A stretch of 64,000 nt of DNA from the NCBI RefSeq assembly GCF_010882175.1, contig NZ_WKLH01000004.1:197425-261424 (forward strand), in the 5' to 3' direction. Source of the DNA: Mangrovibacterium lignilyticum (lineage in GTDB: Bacteria; Bacteroidota; Bacteroidia; Bacteroidales; Prolixibacteraceae). Shown here piece by piece: positions 9,707 through 17,242 of this stretch. The notes beneath the pieces are model-generated. The model saw nothing but the letters and a program-made list of their open reading frames with translations. It did not search any database and had not been told where the DNA came from. The first letter of the stretch is position 1. Every line of letters begins with the position of its first letter. The translations under genes and the position numbers were made by a program.

Positions 9707-11989
9707 TTACAGGAAATTAAACACCAAGCTGAAATAGAAGCTTCTTCCCGGTGAATACAATGGACGGCTGGAACCGGTCATATTCCGGCTCAGGTGCTCG
9801 TAGTAAGCTTCATCCAGCAAATTGTTGACCCCGGTATTTACGCTAATAGCCGATGTAATCAGGTAATTGGCCTTTAGGTCGACAACATTGAAAGCGGGCG
9901 TTTCATTTTCACCATAGCTGGTTGCTATTCTATCTTGCTTAAATGAATGCCTGAAGCTGATTTCTGCCTGTAACTTTTGCCGAATAAAAGAACCTACTAT
10001 TCGGTAGCGAAATTCCATAGGTGGAATTTCCGGCAAGGCTTCACCACTGTCTTTATTTTTGCCATAAGTGTAGGCCAACTCAGCAATCTGGTACAAATGT
10101 TCTCCATATTGCTGTTTCCAACTCAATTCAAAACCAGCGTGTAATGCCTGGTCAATATTGATGTATTGCCGAACGCCGGGAGCACTTGTCATCCTTGGAA
10201 TTAAATCATCCCTGATTTCAGATGAAATGTAATTGCCGATAAAAGCTGAAAAAGCATTCAGGTTGATGTTTGTCTGTTTCGACTTCCACGACAAAACGAG
10301 GTCGATTTGCTTGTTTGTTTCAGCTTTCAGATTCGGGTTTCCAACCAGTTCGTACGGATCAAGACCGATTGGGAAATAGTTGATGTAGCGTTCGGCCAGC
10401 CCCGGACTGCGTTGTGTCAGTCCCAACCAAAGCCCGGCTGAAAACCGATTCGTCAATATCTTCGTTCCCCCCAAACTAAAAGCCGGATTAACCAAATCTG
10501 ATGTCAAGTCACCTTCGTAAAGGTCGGAAAAGGCAGCATCCGGATTTTGAGTCTCTGCATGATTTAGCTCTAGTCGGCCCGAAAATACCAGCTGATAGCT
10601 TTCGCCCGGTAAATGATATTCAGCAAAAACACCATTCTTCCGAATTTGAGCATCCTGCCATACATTGTCATACACGGTCATTCCGGCCATGGGCCCCATC
10701 AGCATGGTTCGCTGACGTTCTCCTTCGGCCTTTTCAACACGCATGTCGGTACCCGCAAACAGGTAAGATTTTTCAAAGTCGAAGTGCATTTCTGTTCGCC
10801 CGCCGAAATTTTGTGTTTTAGCAAATGTGATCGCATCCACCATTCTTGGATTTATCAGCTTGTCGTAATTATCCATGGTATGATTCACCTTGGTTGCGTA
10901 CAGGCTTGTTTCCCAATTTGTGAGGTTGCTCTTGCTAAAATGTGCGGCATGTCCGAGATTAAATAACCAGGTATCATCTTTCCGCAAATCCATAGGGAGG
11001 GTGGGAAAGTCAACGTTTTCGGCGTAGTTGTTGGCAAGCATTGCACTCAATTCTTGTGAGTCGGTGAGCTTGATTCCCAATTTTCCTCCCAGGTTACGGC
11101 GATTGAAACTGGCCGGAACAGTCATGCCATCCCCGTCTTTATAGTCATCGCCTGTAGCATAGGCTCCAAATAATTTCAAGTCAGAAAAGCGATTCGTGTA
11201 ATTGGCGAGCCCTTCGGTTCTCGAAATATTACCGTTGGTTTCGTAACTGCTGCTTAGGCGACCGCCGAGCTTTCCTGCTTCTGAGAAATCAAGGCCGGCA
11301 CTTTTAAAATTCACCGTTCCGCCAAAAGCATTCCCGTAACGAAGACTGTAGGGGCCTTTGACTATTTCAACCTGGTTAATCATGTTCATCGGAACCTGGC
11401 TCGATGAGGGATCCATTCGGTTGGGACATCCGGCTGTGGCACCCTGGACGCCGTCGATCACCAGGTTTACCTGGTCGTATTTAAAGCCCCGGATGACCGG
11501 ATCGAAACCGTAGCTGCCACTTTTTCGGATGCTTGAAATGGCCATAAACCGATCGAGTAGATTCCCGGCATCGTGCTCCAACATTTCTGCCGACTGGAAA
11601 TTCATACTTTCTTTTTCGCCTGCTGTCGGGTGTATCTGGAAATAGACGACCGGTTGCAGCAGGTGAGATTGAGGATTAATTTTCAGCTCACCGGTTTGAG
11701 CCGCCAATGCAACTTCTTTTGGCGAAAACTCTTGCTTGCCAAATTGAAGATGACTGATAAATAAGGAGCTGGATTGATCCTGTTCCAGCTGGATTATTCC
11801 GTTGTCACCGGAGTTGCCGGCTTGTTTTCCATATTGAAAGTTGGCCTGTCTGATTAGTTCCCCGTTTTCGGGATTAATTAGGCGGAAAGTTACGGACTGC
11901 GCCCATACTGACTGACTGCTAAGCAGCAACAGCACACATAGGAACAGCACATATTTCAGCCCTTTCCGCTGAAAAGGCATATGCTTCAT
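9707..11989 (-). CDS. TonB-dependent receptor, OprC/NosA-like (copper)
   Basis: A 760-residue outer membrane receptor. It has a signal peptide (to about SVWAQ, residue 31), a short carboxypeptidase-like N-terminal domain, the plug domain (VIRGFKYDQVNLVIDGV near 165-181; VEIVKGPYSLRYG near 207-219) and a C-terminal beta-barrel ending in FYFSLVFNF. The plug has C188-x3-M192 within GCPNRMDP, and the barrel has H370-x-M372. This reproduces both halves and the approximately 180-residue spacing of the CxxxM...HxM copper site of OprC. It likely imports copper using TonB energy. The adjacent upstream gene is a small Cys-rich protein, consistent with metal handling. Confidence 0.88.
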   Translation of the reverse strand: MKHMPFQRKGLKYVLFLCVLLLLSSQSVWAQSVTFRLINPENGELIRQANFQYGKQAGNSGDNGIIQLEQDQSSSLFISHLQFGKQEFSPKEVALAAQTGELKINPQSHLLQPVVYFQIHPTAGEKESMNFQSAEMLEHDAGNLLDRFMAISSIRKSGSYGFDPVIRGFKYDQVNLVIDGVQGATAGCPNRMDPSSSQVPMNMINQVEIVKGPYSLRYGNAFGGTVNFKSAGLDFSEAGKLGGRLSSSYETNGNISRTEGLANYTNRFSDLKLFGAYATGDDYKDGDGMTVPASFNRRNLGGKLGIKLTDSQELSAMLANNYAENVDFPTLPMDLRKDDTWLFNLGHAAHFSKSNLTNWETSLYATKVNHTMDNYDKLINPRMVDAITFAKTQNFGGRTEMHFDFEKSYLFAGTDMRVEKAEGERQRTMLMGPMAGMTVYDNVWQDAQIRKNGVFAEYHLPGESYQLVFSGRLELNHAETQNPDAAFSDLYEGDLTSDLVNPAFSLGGTKILTNRFSAGLWLGLTQRSPGLAERYINYFPIGLDPYELVGNPNLKAETNKQIDLVLSWKSKQTNINLNAFSAFIGNYISSEIRDDLIPRMTSAPGVRQYINIDQALHAGFELSWKQQYGEHLYQIAELAYTYGKNKDSGEALPEIPPMEFRYRIVGSFIRQKLQAEISFRHSFKQDRIATSYGENETPAFNVVDLKANYLITSAISVNTGVNNLLDEAYYEHLSRNMTGSSRPLYSPGRSFYFSLVFNFL

Positions 11990-12040
11990 GTTTATTTGGT
12001 GTTTCTTTAGTTAATGATGTGGGAAGGAATTTCCCTTTTT

Positions 12041-12433
12041 TCAACTTAAAACGAATGAAAGCAGATGCTTTTTAGGTGGGTGAAAAATCTCGTTTCCTCC
12101 AAAGGGATGAAGGACAACGTTGCGTTGTGATTTTTGCTTTTCAACGTGAAGAGGTAAAAGACTGATGTCTTTAGATGAAATTGGGAAGTATTGAATTTCA
12201 ATCTTTTTGACTTGATTGTCCGGCATTTCTGATTTCGTTTCGTGCTGCTCCTGCAATTCTTTTTTCAGCTGACAGCAGCCATGACACGCTGACTCCGGAT
12301 TATCCCGGTTCACACACAAATACTTTTCAATGTAATCCTGATTGATTTTGAAAGACAGGTAAACAGCAGCTTCCGCAAGAATATGCCATGCGATTGATGA
12401 AATAATAAGAATGGCCAGAAGCTGCTTACCCAT
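12041..12433 (-). CDS. small Cys-rich membrane-anchored protein paired with copper receptor
   Basis: A 130-residue protein with one N-terminal hydrophobic helix (LLAILIISSIAWHILAEAAVYL) followed by a conserved-looking segment with cysteines spaced C-x10-C-x2-CC (LCVNRDNPESACHGCCQ) and a charged tail. Small proteins of this kind often precede TonB-dependent metal receptors in Bacteroidota. The ATG at 12433 is preferred over upstream starts because a perfect -7 box lies at 12466-12473, between it and those alternatives. It is 51 bases upstream of the receptor gene and presumably co-transcribed. A metal-binding or chaperone role is inferred. Confidence 0.65.
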   Translation of the reverse strand: MGKQLLAILIISSIAWHILAEAAVYLSFKINQDYIEKYLCVNRDNPESACHGCCQLKKELQEQHETKSEMPDNQVKKIEIQYFPISSKDISLLPLHVEKQKSQRNVVLHPFGGNEIFHPPKKHLLSFVLS

Positions 12434-12465
12434 GAATTTTTGATCAGTTGATTTAACAGCATAGA

Positions 12466-12473
12466 CAAAATTA
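12466..12473 (-). promoter_or_regulatory. -7 box for Cys-rich protein and copper receptor
   Basis: Minus strand reads TAATTTTG, a perfect TAnnTTTG match 32 bases before the chosen ATG at 12433. Confidence 0.6.
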
Positions 12474-12546
12474 GCGGTCATTTGTTCAGCATTTTGGCTG
12501 TTGTTGCAAGAGATCGTTTGCATTTTTATTCTTCGAACGACTTGAC

Positions 12547-12554
12547 TACTTTTG
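12547..12554 (+). promoter_or_regulatory. -7 box for DUF4268 gene
   Basis: TACTTTTG is a perfect TAnnTTTG match, 17 bases before the ATG at 12572. It rules against the longer frame that starts at 12482. Confidence 0.62.
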
Positions 12555-12571
12555 CAGACCAATATAAAAGC

Positions 12572-13036
12572 ATGTATACACGAGAAGAAGCCAAGCAACT
12601 ACGGAAAAAATTTTGGACCACTTTTGGCAAGCGCTGCGAAATTGTTCCTGAACTGCTACACCGCAAAAAGAAGTGGATCCTGTACGACACTAAAATCGGC
12701 GGGTTAGATCTGAAGTTCGATATCGATCGGTTTGAAGCTTGGGTGATGATTGAGGTGAATGCCAAGACAGAGGACCGTCGCCTGCAAATTTTTGAGTTGC
12801 TTGAAAAGTATAAGTCGATTTTGGAAGATGGCTTCGAAAATGGCATGGAATGGGAACTTTGCTACACCCGTGAAAGCGGCGCGGAGGTTTGTCGAATTTT
12901 TGTGATGGATGATGGTTTCGATATTCACCGTGAAAACCAGTGGCCCGACATTTACAACTTCTTCATCGATAATATGCTCCTCATGGAACACAATTTTCTG
13001 GAAATTCGCGATTTACTGCAAGAGGAATTAGGATGA
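12572..13036 (+). CDS. DUF4268 domain protein
   Basis: A 154-residue cytoplasmic protein that matches the DUF4268 family: MYTREEAKQLRKKFWTTFG at the N terminus, KWILYDTKIGGLDLKFDIDR in the middle, then WVMIEVNAKTEDRRLQ and an acidic C terminus. The domain is sometimes found fused to nuclease-like modules but here stands alone and its biochemical function is not known. The start at 12572 is supported by a consensus -7 box 17 bases upstream. It is divergent from the copper receptor operon. Confidence 0.78.
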   Translation: MYTREEAKQLRKKFWTTFGKRCEIVPELLHRKKKWILYDTKIGGLDLKFDIDRFEAWVMIEVNAKTEDRRLQIFELLEKYKSILEDGFENGMEWELCYTRESGAEVCRIFVMDDGFDIHRENQWPDIYNFFIDNMLLMEHNFLEIRDLLQEELG

Positions 13037-13114
13037 AACAATGCCCTCTCTGACAGTCATTCCTGCGAAAAATTGAAGCTGTCAAAAATCATCAATTAGG
13101 ACGAGAAACTCTTC

Positions 13115-13122
13115 TACTTTTG
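13115..13122 (+). promoter_or_regulatory. -7 box for cysteine desulfidase family gene
   Basis: TACTTTTG matches TAnnTTTG perfectly; a start near 13129 would give a leader of about 87 bases to the ATG at 13216. Confidence 0.5.
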
Positions 13123-13215
13123 AGAATTCGTAAAATAAATGCCAAAGCGGTGTAACGATTCGGCATTTTGGCGACTTATGCCACTGTTGAATCATTATTT
13201 AAGAAAATTCCTGAC

Positions 13216-14499
13216 ATGAAGAGAGAAGAGATTGATGCAATATTGTGTTTGATCAAGCGTGAAGTCGTTCCGGCTATTGGTTGTACCGAACCGGTTGCTG
13301 TTGCCCTGACTGTTGCTAAAGCAAAAGAAGTTTTGGGTGAGAAAGCTGTCCGTTCGGAATTGTTTCTTAGCCGCAATATCCTGAAAAATTCATTGGGTGT
13401 CGGTATTCCGGGAACCGGAATGATTGGTTTGCCTATCGCAATTGCGTTGGGAATGGTTATTGGTAAATCAGCGTACGGGTTGGAAGTCTTGAAAGATATG
13501 AATCCCGAGGCTTTGGAAGAGGCCAAAATAATCGTCGATGAAAAACGTACTTCTGTCGAGCTAAAGGAAGATGCCCCTGATAAATTGTACATCGAAGCCC
13601 GTTGTTATGGAGAGAAAGGGGAGTCGAAAGCCATTATTTGCGGAAGCCACAACAACATCGTTTATGTGGAATCGAACGGCGAAGTTATTCACGACGAATT
13701 TACCAACGGAACGTTTAAGCAGCTCGAGTCCAATGATATCGAATTGGATTTCAATACGATTTATGATTTCGCCATGGAAACGTCCGTGGAGGAAATCCAC
13801 TTTATGCTCGAAGCGGCCCGGTTGAACAAACTGGCAGCAGAGGAATCGAAGAAAGGTTCTTTTGGCCACTCGGTGGCGCGGGTTATCGAAAGCGATTCAT
13901 TCAAACATGTCATGGGCAATAGTATTTATAACCGGCTGGTTGCGGTAACCGCTTCGGCTTGCGATGTGCGGATGGCTGGCGCGATGATTCCTGTGATGAG
14001 TAACTCAGGCAGCGGAAACCAGGGAATTACCTGTACTTTGCCGGTGGTTGTTTTTGCTGAAGAGATGGAAAAGCCGGAAGATGATTTAGTCCGCGCTTTG
14101 GTATTGAGCCACCTGATGGTAATCTACATTAAACGACGTTTGGGGCGTTTGTCGGCACTTTGTGGCGTAACGGTTGCGGGTATTGGTGCGGCGTGCGGAA
14201 TCACTCACCTGATGGGTGGTAATCGCGATCAGGTAGCTTATTCGGTGAAAAACATGATTGGTAACATTGCCGGAATGTTGTGCGATGGAGCCAAACCAAG
14301 TTGTGCATTGAAGGTCTCGAGTTCGGTTTCATCGGCCATGTTTTCGGCCATGATGGCTATGGATAATAAAGTGATTAGTTCGCTCGAAGGAATTGCCGAT
14401 GAAGATGTGGATAAAACCATCAACAATTTGAGTGATATTGGTTCTGAAGGCATGAGCGAGGTCGATAAGATGGTACTCAACATCATGCTGAAGAAATAG
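13216..14499 (+). CDS. L-cysteine desulfidase family protein (UPF0597/CyuA)
   Basis: A 427-residue protein of the UPF0597 / YhaM (CyuA) family. Landmarks are PAIGCTEPVAVAL near residue 18-30, GIPGTGMIGLPIAIALG near 72-88, the central MSNSGSGNQGITCTLPV near 260-276 and a cysteine pair region GVTVAGIGAACGIT near 313-326, with DGAKPSCALKVS later. The conserved cysteines are expected to hold an iron-sulfur cluster, as in serine dehydratase-like cysteine desulfidases, which release sulfide, ammonia and pyruvate from cysteine. A TTG at 13168 would add 16 residues, but ATG 13216 fits the family length better. Confidence 0.88.
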   Translation: MKREEIDAILCLIKREVVPAIGCTEPVAVALTVAKAKEVLGEKAVRSELFLSRNILKNSLGVGIPGTGMIGLPIAIALGMVIGKSAYGLEVLKDMNPEALEEAKIIVDEKRTSVELKEDAPDKLYIEARCYGEKGESKAIICGSHNNIVYVESNGEVIHDEFTNGTFKQLESNDIELDFNTIYDFAMETSVEEIHFMLEAARLNKLAAEESKKGSFGHSVARVIESDSFKHVMGNSIYNRLVAVTASACDVRMAGAMIPVMSNSGSGNQGITCTLPVVVFAEEMEKPEDDLVRALVLSHLMVIYIKRRLGRLSALCGVTVAGIGAACGITHLMGGNRDQVAYSVKNMIGNIAGMLCDGAKPSCALKVSSSVSSAMFSAMMAMDNKVISSLEGIADEDVDKTINNLSDIGSEGMSEVDKMVLNIMLKK

Positions 14500-14518
14500 G
14501 TAAATATAATTTTAGGGT

Positions 14519-14553
14519 TAAAAAGGGCCGTTCCTCAGGGGATGGTCTTTTTT
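14519..14553 (+). terminator. probable terminator after cysteine desulfidase gene
   Basis: AAAGGGCC and GGTCTTT flank a short imperfect hairpin followed by eight T residues, 20 bases after the stop codon. The stem has mismatches. Confidence 0.55.
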
Positions 14554-14915
14554 TTCGTATTTCCGCTCGTTGGGAAGGCGAAGTTGCAAACAGATTTTCA
14601 TTTCCCCATGCCGCGACGTCAAAGTTGACAGTCAGGAATGTCTTCGCGGGGCGGGAAAATGAAAGTTGACGATCGGTTTTCATTTCCGCGAGCCGCGAAG
14701 CCCAAATGGACGGCTGGTTTTCATTTCCGCGCACGGCGAAGCCAAAATGAATTGTTGGATTGTTCTTCCCGCAGGCGAAAAATGAAAGTTGACGATCGGT
14801 TTTCATTTCCGCGCGCCGCGAAGACCAAATGGATGGCTGATTTTCATTTCCGCGCGCCGCGAAATGAAAACCAGCCGTCAGGAATGGCTTCCCCGTCCCG
14901 CGAAATGCTATTTTC
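14552..14915 (+). repeat. 41-bp tandem repeat array, about nine units
   Basis: Units begin near 14552, 14593, 14634, 14675, 14716, 14757, 14798, 14839 and 14881. Most contain GRTTTTCATTTCCGCG followed by a CCGCGAAG-type block and then AAATGGACGGCT or AAAGTTGACGATC. Units three, six and nine are a divergent class beginning GGAATG or GGATTG. One 32-base stretch is identical at 14659-14690 and 14782-14813. There are no conserved repeats with unique spacers, so this is not CRISPR. It abuts the 3' end of the hydrogenase operon. A related single copy lies inverted at 23501-23550. Confidence 0.85.
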
Positions 14916-14917
14916 GC

Positions 14918-15421
14918 TTAAGCCGTTTGTGGATTTACGCAAGCTTCCTGGTATTCGGCAATAATTTTAGCCACTTGCTGCGGCGAAACCCGTCCGTAGA
15001 CTTTTTCGCCAACCAATACGACCGGCGCTAATCCGCAGGCACCAACGCAACGCAGGCAACTCAGTGAGAACCTCCCGTCAACCGATGTTTGGCCAACTTC
15101 AATTCCTAACTGGCGTTTGAATTCGTGCAAAACTTTCTCGGCACCCCGCACATAACAAGCTGTTCCCATACAAATTGAAATGGGATGCTGCCCTTGTGGT
15201 AGCATGGTGAAGAATGAATAGAAAGTAACTACCCCATAAACTTTGGCAACCGACATATTCAGTTCCTTGGCAATAACTTCCTGCACTTCCGCAGGTAGGT
15301 AGCCTAATTTGTGTTGAACCTGATGCAGCACATTGATCAGCTCTGATTCCTGGTTATTAAATTGAGCACAGATTCCTTTAATCAGCTCAACCGCTTTATC
15401 TGCTAGTTTTATTTTGGTCAT
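14918..15421 (-). CDS. hydC: NuoE-like subunit of [FeFe] hydrogenase
   Basis: A 167-residue thioredoxin-like [2Fe-2S] protein of the NuoE/HydC family. An N-terminal helical bundle (LINVLHQVQHKLGYLP) precedes the cluster ligands C84 and C89 (CMGTAC) and C125 and C129 (CVGAC). In HydABC-type enzymes this subunit links the flavin subunit to other clusters. It is the last gene of a ten-gene minus-strand operon, 54 bases after hydA. Its stop codon touches the 41-bp repeat array. Confidence 0.93.
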   Translation of the reverse strand: MTKIKLADKAVELIKGICAQFNNQESELINVLHQVQHKLGYLPAEVQEVIAKELNMSVAKVYGVVTFYSFFTMLPQGQHPISICMGTACYVRGAEKVLHEFKRQLGIEVGQTSVDGRFSLSCLRCVGACGLAPVVLVGEKVYGRVSPQQVAKIIAEYQEACVNPQTA

Positions 15422-15475
15422 GATGTTGTCTTTTTTTGTCTAAAGTCTAATATCTATAGTTTCCAAGGTCTAGCC

Positions 15476-17227
15476 TTAGCTACGGTCGAAATACTTTGTG
15501 TGCAACAAATGGTGTGCTTTCTCACTCATAGGTGCACCCAGGAATTCTTCGTAAAGCTTCTGGATATGCGGATTTTCGTGCGACTTGCGCAAGGTTTTGT
15601 TTTTATCTTCTGAGTAGATCGCCTTTTGCCGTTTTTTCAGAATTTCAACATCTCCATGATGATAGGGCTGACCGCCACCGCCAATGCATCCTCCCGGGCA
15701 CGACATGATTTCGATGGCGTGGAATTCGCTTTCCCCGGCTTTGATTTGTTCCAGCAATTGGCGGGCATTTCCCAACCCATGGGCGATTCCGATATTGATC
15801 GGTGTTCCGTCAAAATCGATGGTTGCTTTACGAAGCCCTTCCATGCCACGTAATTCTTCAAAATCGAGGCGGGGGAGTGATTTCCCGGTTTGGATTTCGT
15901 AGGCCGTTCGGACAGCCGCTTCGATTACACCACCTGTTGTTCCGAAAATCACCGCTGCTCCTGTTGATTCACCTAACGGTTGATCGAAATCTTCTTCAGG
16001 CAACGATTTGAAATCGATATTTGAAATGTTGATCAGCGAAGCCAGTTCGCGGGTAGTCAAAGCATAATCCACATCCGGATTACCATTTACGGCAAATTCA
16101 TCGCGGCTGCTTTCGTATTTCTTTGCCACACAAGGCATGATGGAAACCACCACCAGGTTTTCCCGTTTTACTTCTATTTTATCGGCAAAATAGGTCTTGG
16201 CAATAGCACCAAACATTTGCTGCGGCGAACGGGCTGTCGATGGGATATCTTTTAATTCGGGGAACTGATGTTCAAAGAATTTTACCCACGCAGGACAGCA
16301 GGAAGTCAAGATCGGCATCTTCACATTTTTATCGCCTCCAAGGTATTTGCCCAGTCTGTTCAGCAATTCGGTACCTTCCTCCATGATGGTGAGGTCGGCT
16401 GCAAAGTCGGTATCAAAAACATAGTCGAAGCCTAAACGACGAAGGGCTGAAACCATCTTCCCTGTCACCAGTGTTCCAGCTTCCATCTCAAACTCTTCGC
16501 CTAAAGCGGCACGAACGGCCGGAGCGGTTTGCACAATGACTGTTTTTGACGGATCGGAAAGTGCGCGGATAACAGCGCCTGTTTCGTCAACCTCGGTTAA
16601 CGCTCCGGTTGGACAAACAGCCACGCACTGGCCGCAGTAGGTACACACTGAATGGTCGAGATTCATTTCGAAAGCCGGTGAAACAACAGCTTCGAAACCC
16701 CGGTTGATGGTTGAAAGCACACCAACCGACTGCACTTTGTTACACATGGTTTCGCAACGGCGACATAAGATGCATTTGTCGAGTTCGCGAATTATGGCCG
16801 GAGAGGTGTCCTCCCGATAATGAGACTGTGCTCCCTGGTAGTGAATTTCGCGGATTCCCATGTTTTGAGCCATCTCCTGCAAGTCACACTTTCCCGATTT
16901 GGCACAGACCAGACAATCAGAAGGGTGGTCAGACAGAATCAGTTCCAGCACGGTCCGGCGGGCATTTACGGCCCGCATCGAGTGGGTGCTGATTTCCATG
17001 CCTTCAGCCACTTCGGTGCAACATGCAGGAGCCAGGTTGCGTCGGCCTTTTACTTCGACCACACATACCCGGCAACCGCCCGGTTTGTTTTCAATATTCA
17101 TGTCGTGCAGCTTCATGTGGCACAATGTTGGGATGTCGATTCCAACCACAGATGCTGCATCCAGGATCGTCGTCCCCTTAGGAACTTCGAGCGTTTTATT
17201 GTCGATATTTAATTTGATTTTTTTCAT
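15476..17227 (-). CDS. hydA: [FeFe] hydrogenase catalytic subunit
   Basis: A 583-residue group A [FeFe] hydrogenase. From the N terminus it has a plant-type [2Fe-2S] domain (C36, C52, C55, C69 or C70), the His-Cys [4Fe-4S] site (H101, C105, C108, C114), two [4Fe-4S] motifs (C152-C162 and C195-C205) and the H-cluster domain. All three signature motifs are intact: TSCCPAW at 308-314, MPCVAKKYE at 364-372 and MSCPGGCIGGGG with C510 and C514. It catalyses reversible proton reduction. With the NuoE- and NuoF-like partners it forms an HydABC-type complex that can couple NADH and ferredoxin oxidation to H2 formation. The maturation genes hydE, hydF and hydG are not in this window. Confidence 0.96.
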   Translation of the reverse strand: MKKIKLNIDNKTLEVPKGTTILDAASVVGIDIPTLCHMKLHDMNIENKPGGCRVCVVEVKGRRNLAPACCTEVAEGMEISTHSMRAVNARRTVLELILSDHPSDCLVCAKSGKCDLQEMAQNMGIREIHYQGAQSHYREDTSPAIIRELDKCILCRRCETMCNKVQSVGVLSTINRGFEAVVSPAFEMNLDHSVCTYCGQCVAVCPTGALTEVDETGAVIRALSDPSKTVIVQTAPAVRAALGEEFEMEAGTLVTGKMVSALRRLGFDYVFDTDFAADLTIMEEGTELLNRLGKYLGGDKNVKMPILTSCCPAWVKFFEHQFPELKDIPSTARSPQQMFGAIAKTYFADKIEVKRENLVVVSIMPCVAKKYESSRDEFAVNGNPDVDYALTTRELASLINISNIDFKSLPEEDFDQPLGESTGAAVIFGTTGGVIEAAVRTAYEIQTGKSLPRLDFEELRGMEGLRKATIDFDGTPINIGIAHGLGNARQLLEQIKAGESEFHAIEIMSCPGGCIGGGGQPYHHGDVEILKKRQKAIYSEDKNKTLRKSHENPHIQKLYEEFLGAPMSEKAHHLLHTKYFDRS

Positions 17228-17242
17228 GTTTAATCCTCTACC

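Noticed and set aside
12434-12598. N-terminal extension of the Cys-rich protein from TTG 12598
   Set aside because: It would read through both divergent promoter boxes and overlap the DUF4268 gene start; the ATG at 12433 follows its own -7 box.
14483-14806. Minus-strand frame of 107 codons with repeated MKTDRQLSF-type peptides
   Set aside because: It follows the 41-bp repeats and overlaps a terminator and the end of the cysteine desulfidase gene; the periodic peptide is a by-product of the DNA repeat.
14552-14915. CRISPR array
   Set aside because: Units are contiguous with no unique spacers, units are degenerate, and no cas gene is near.
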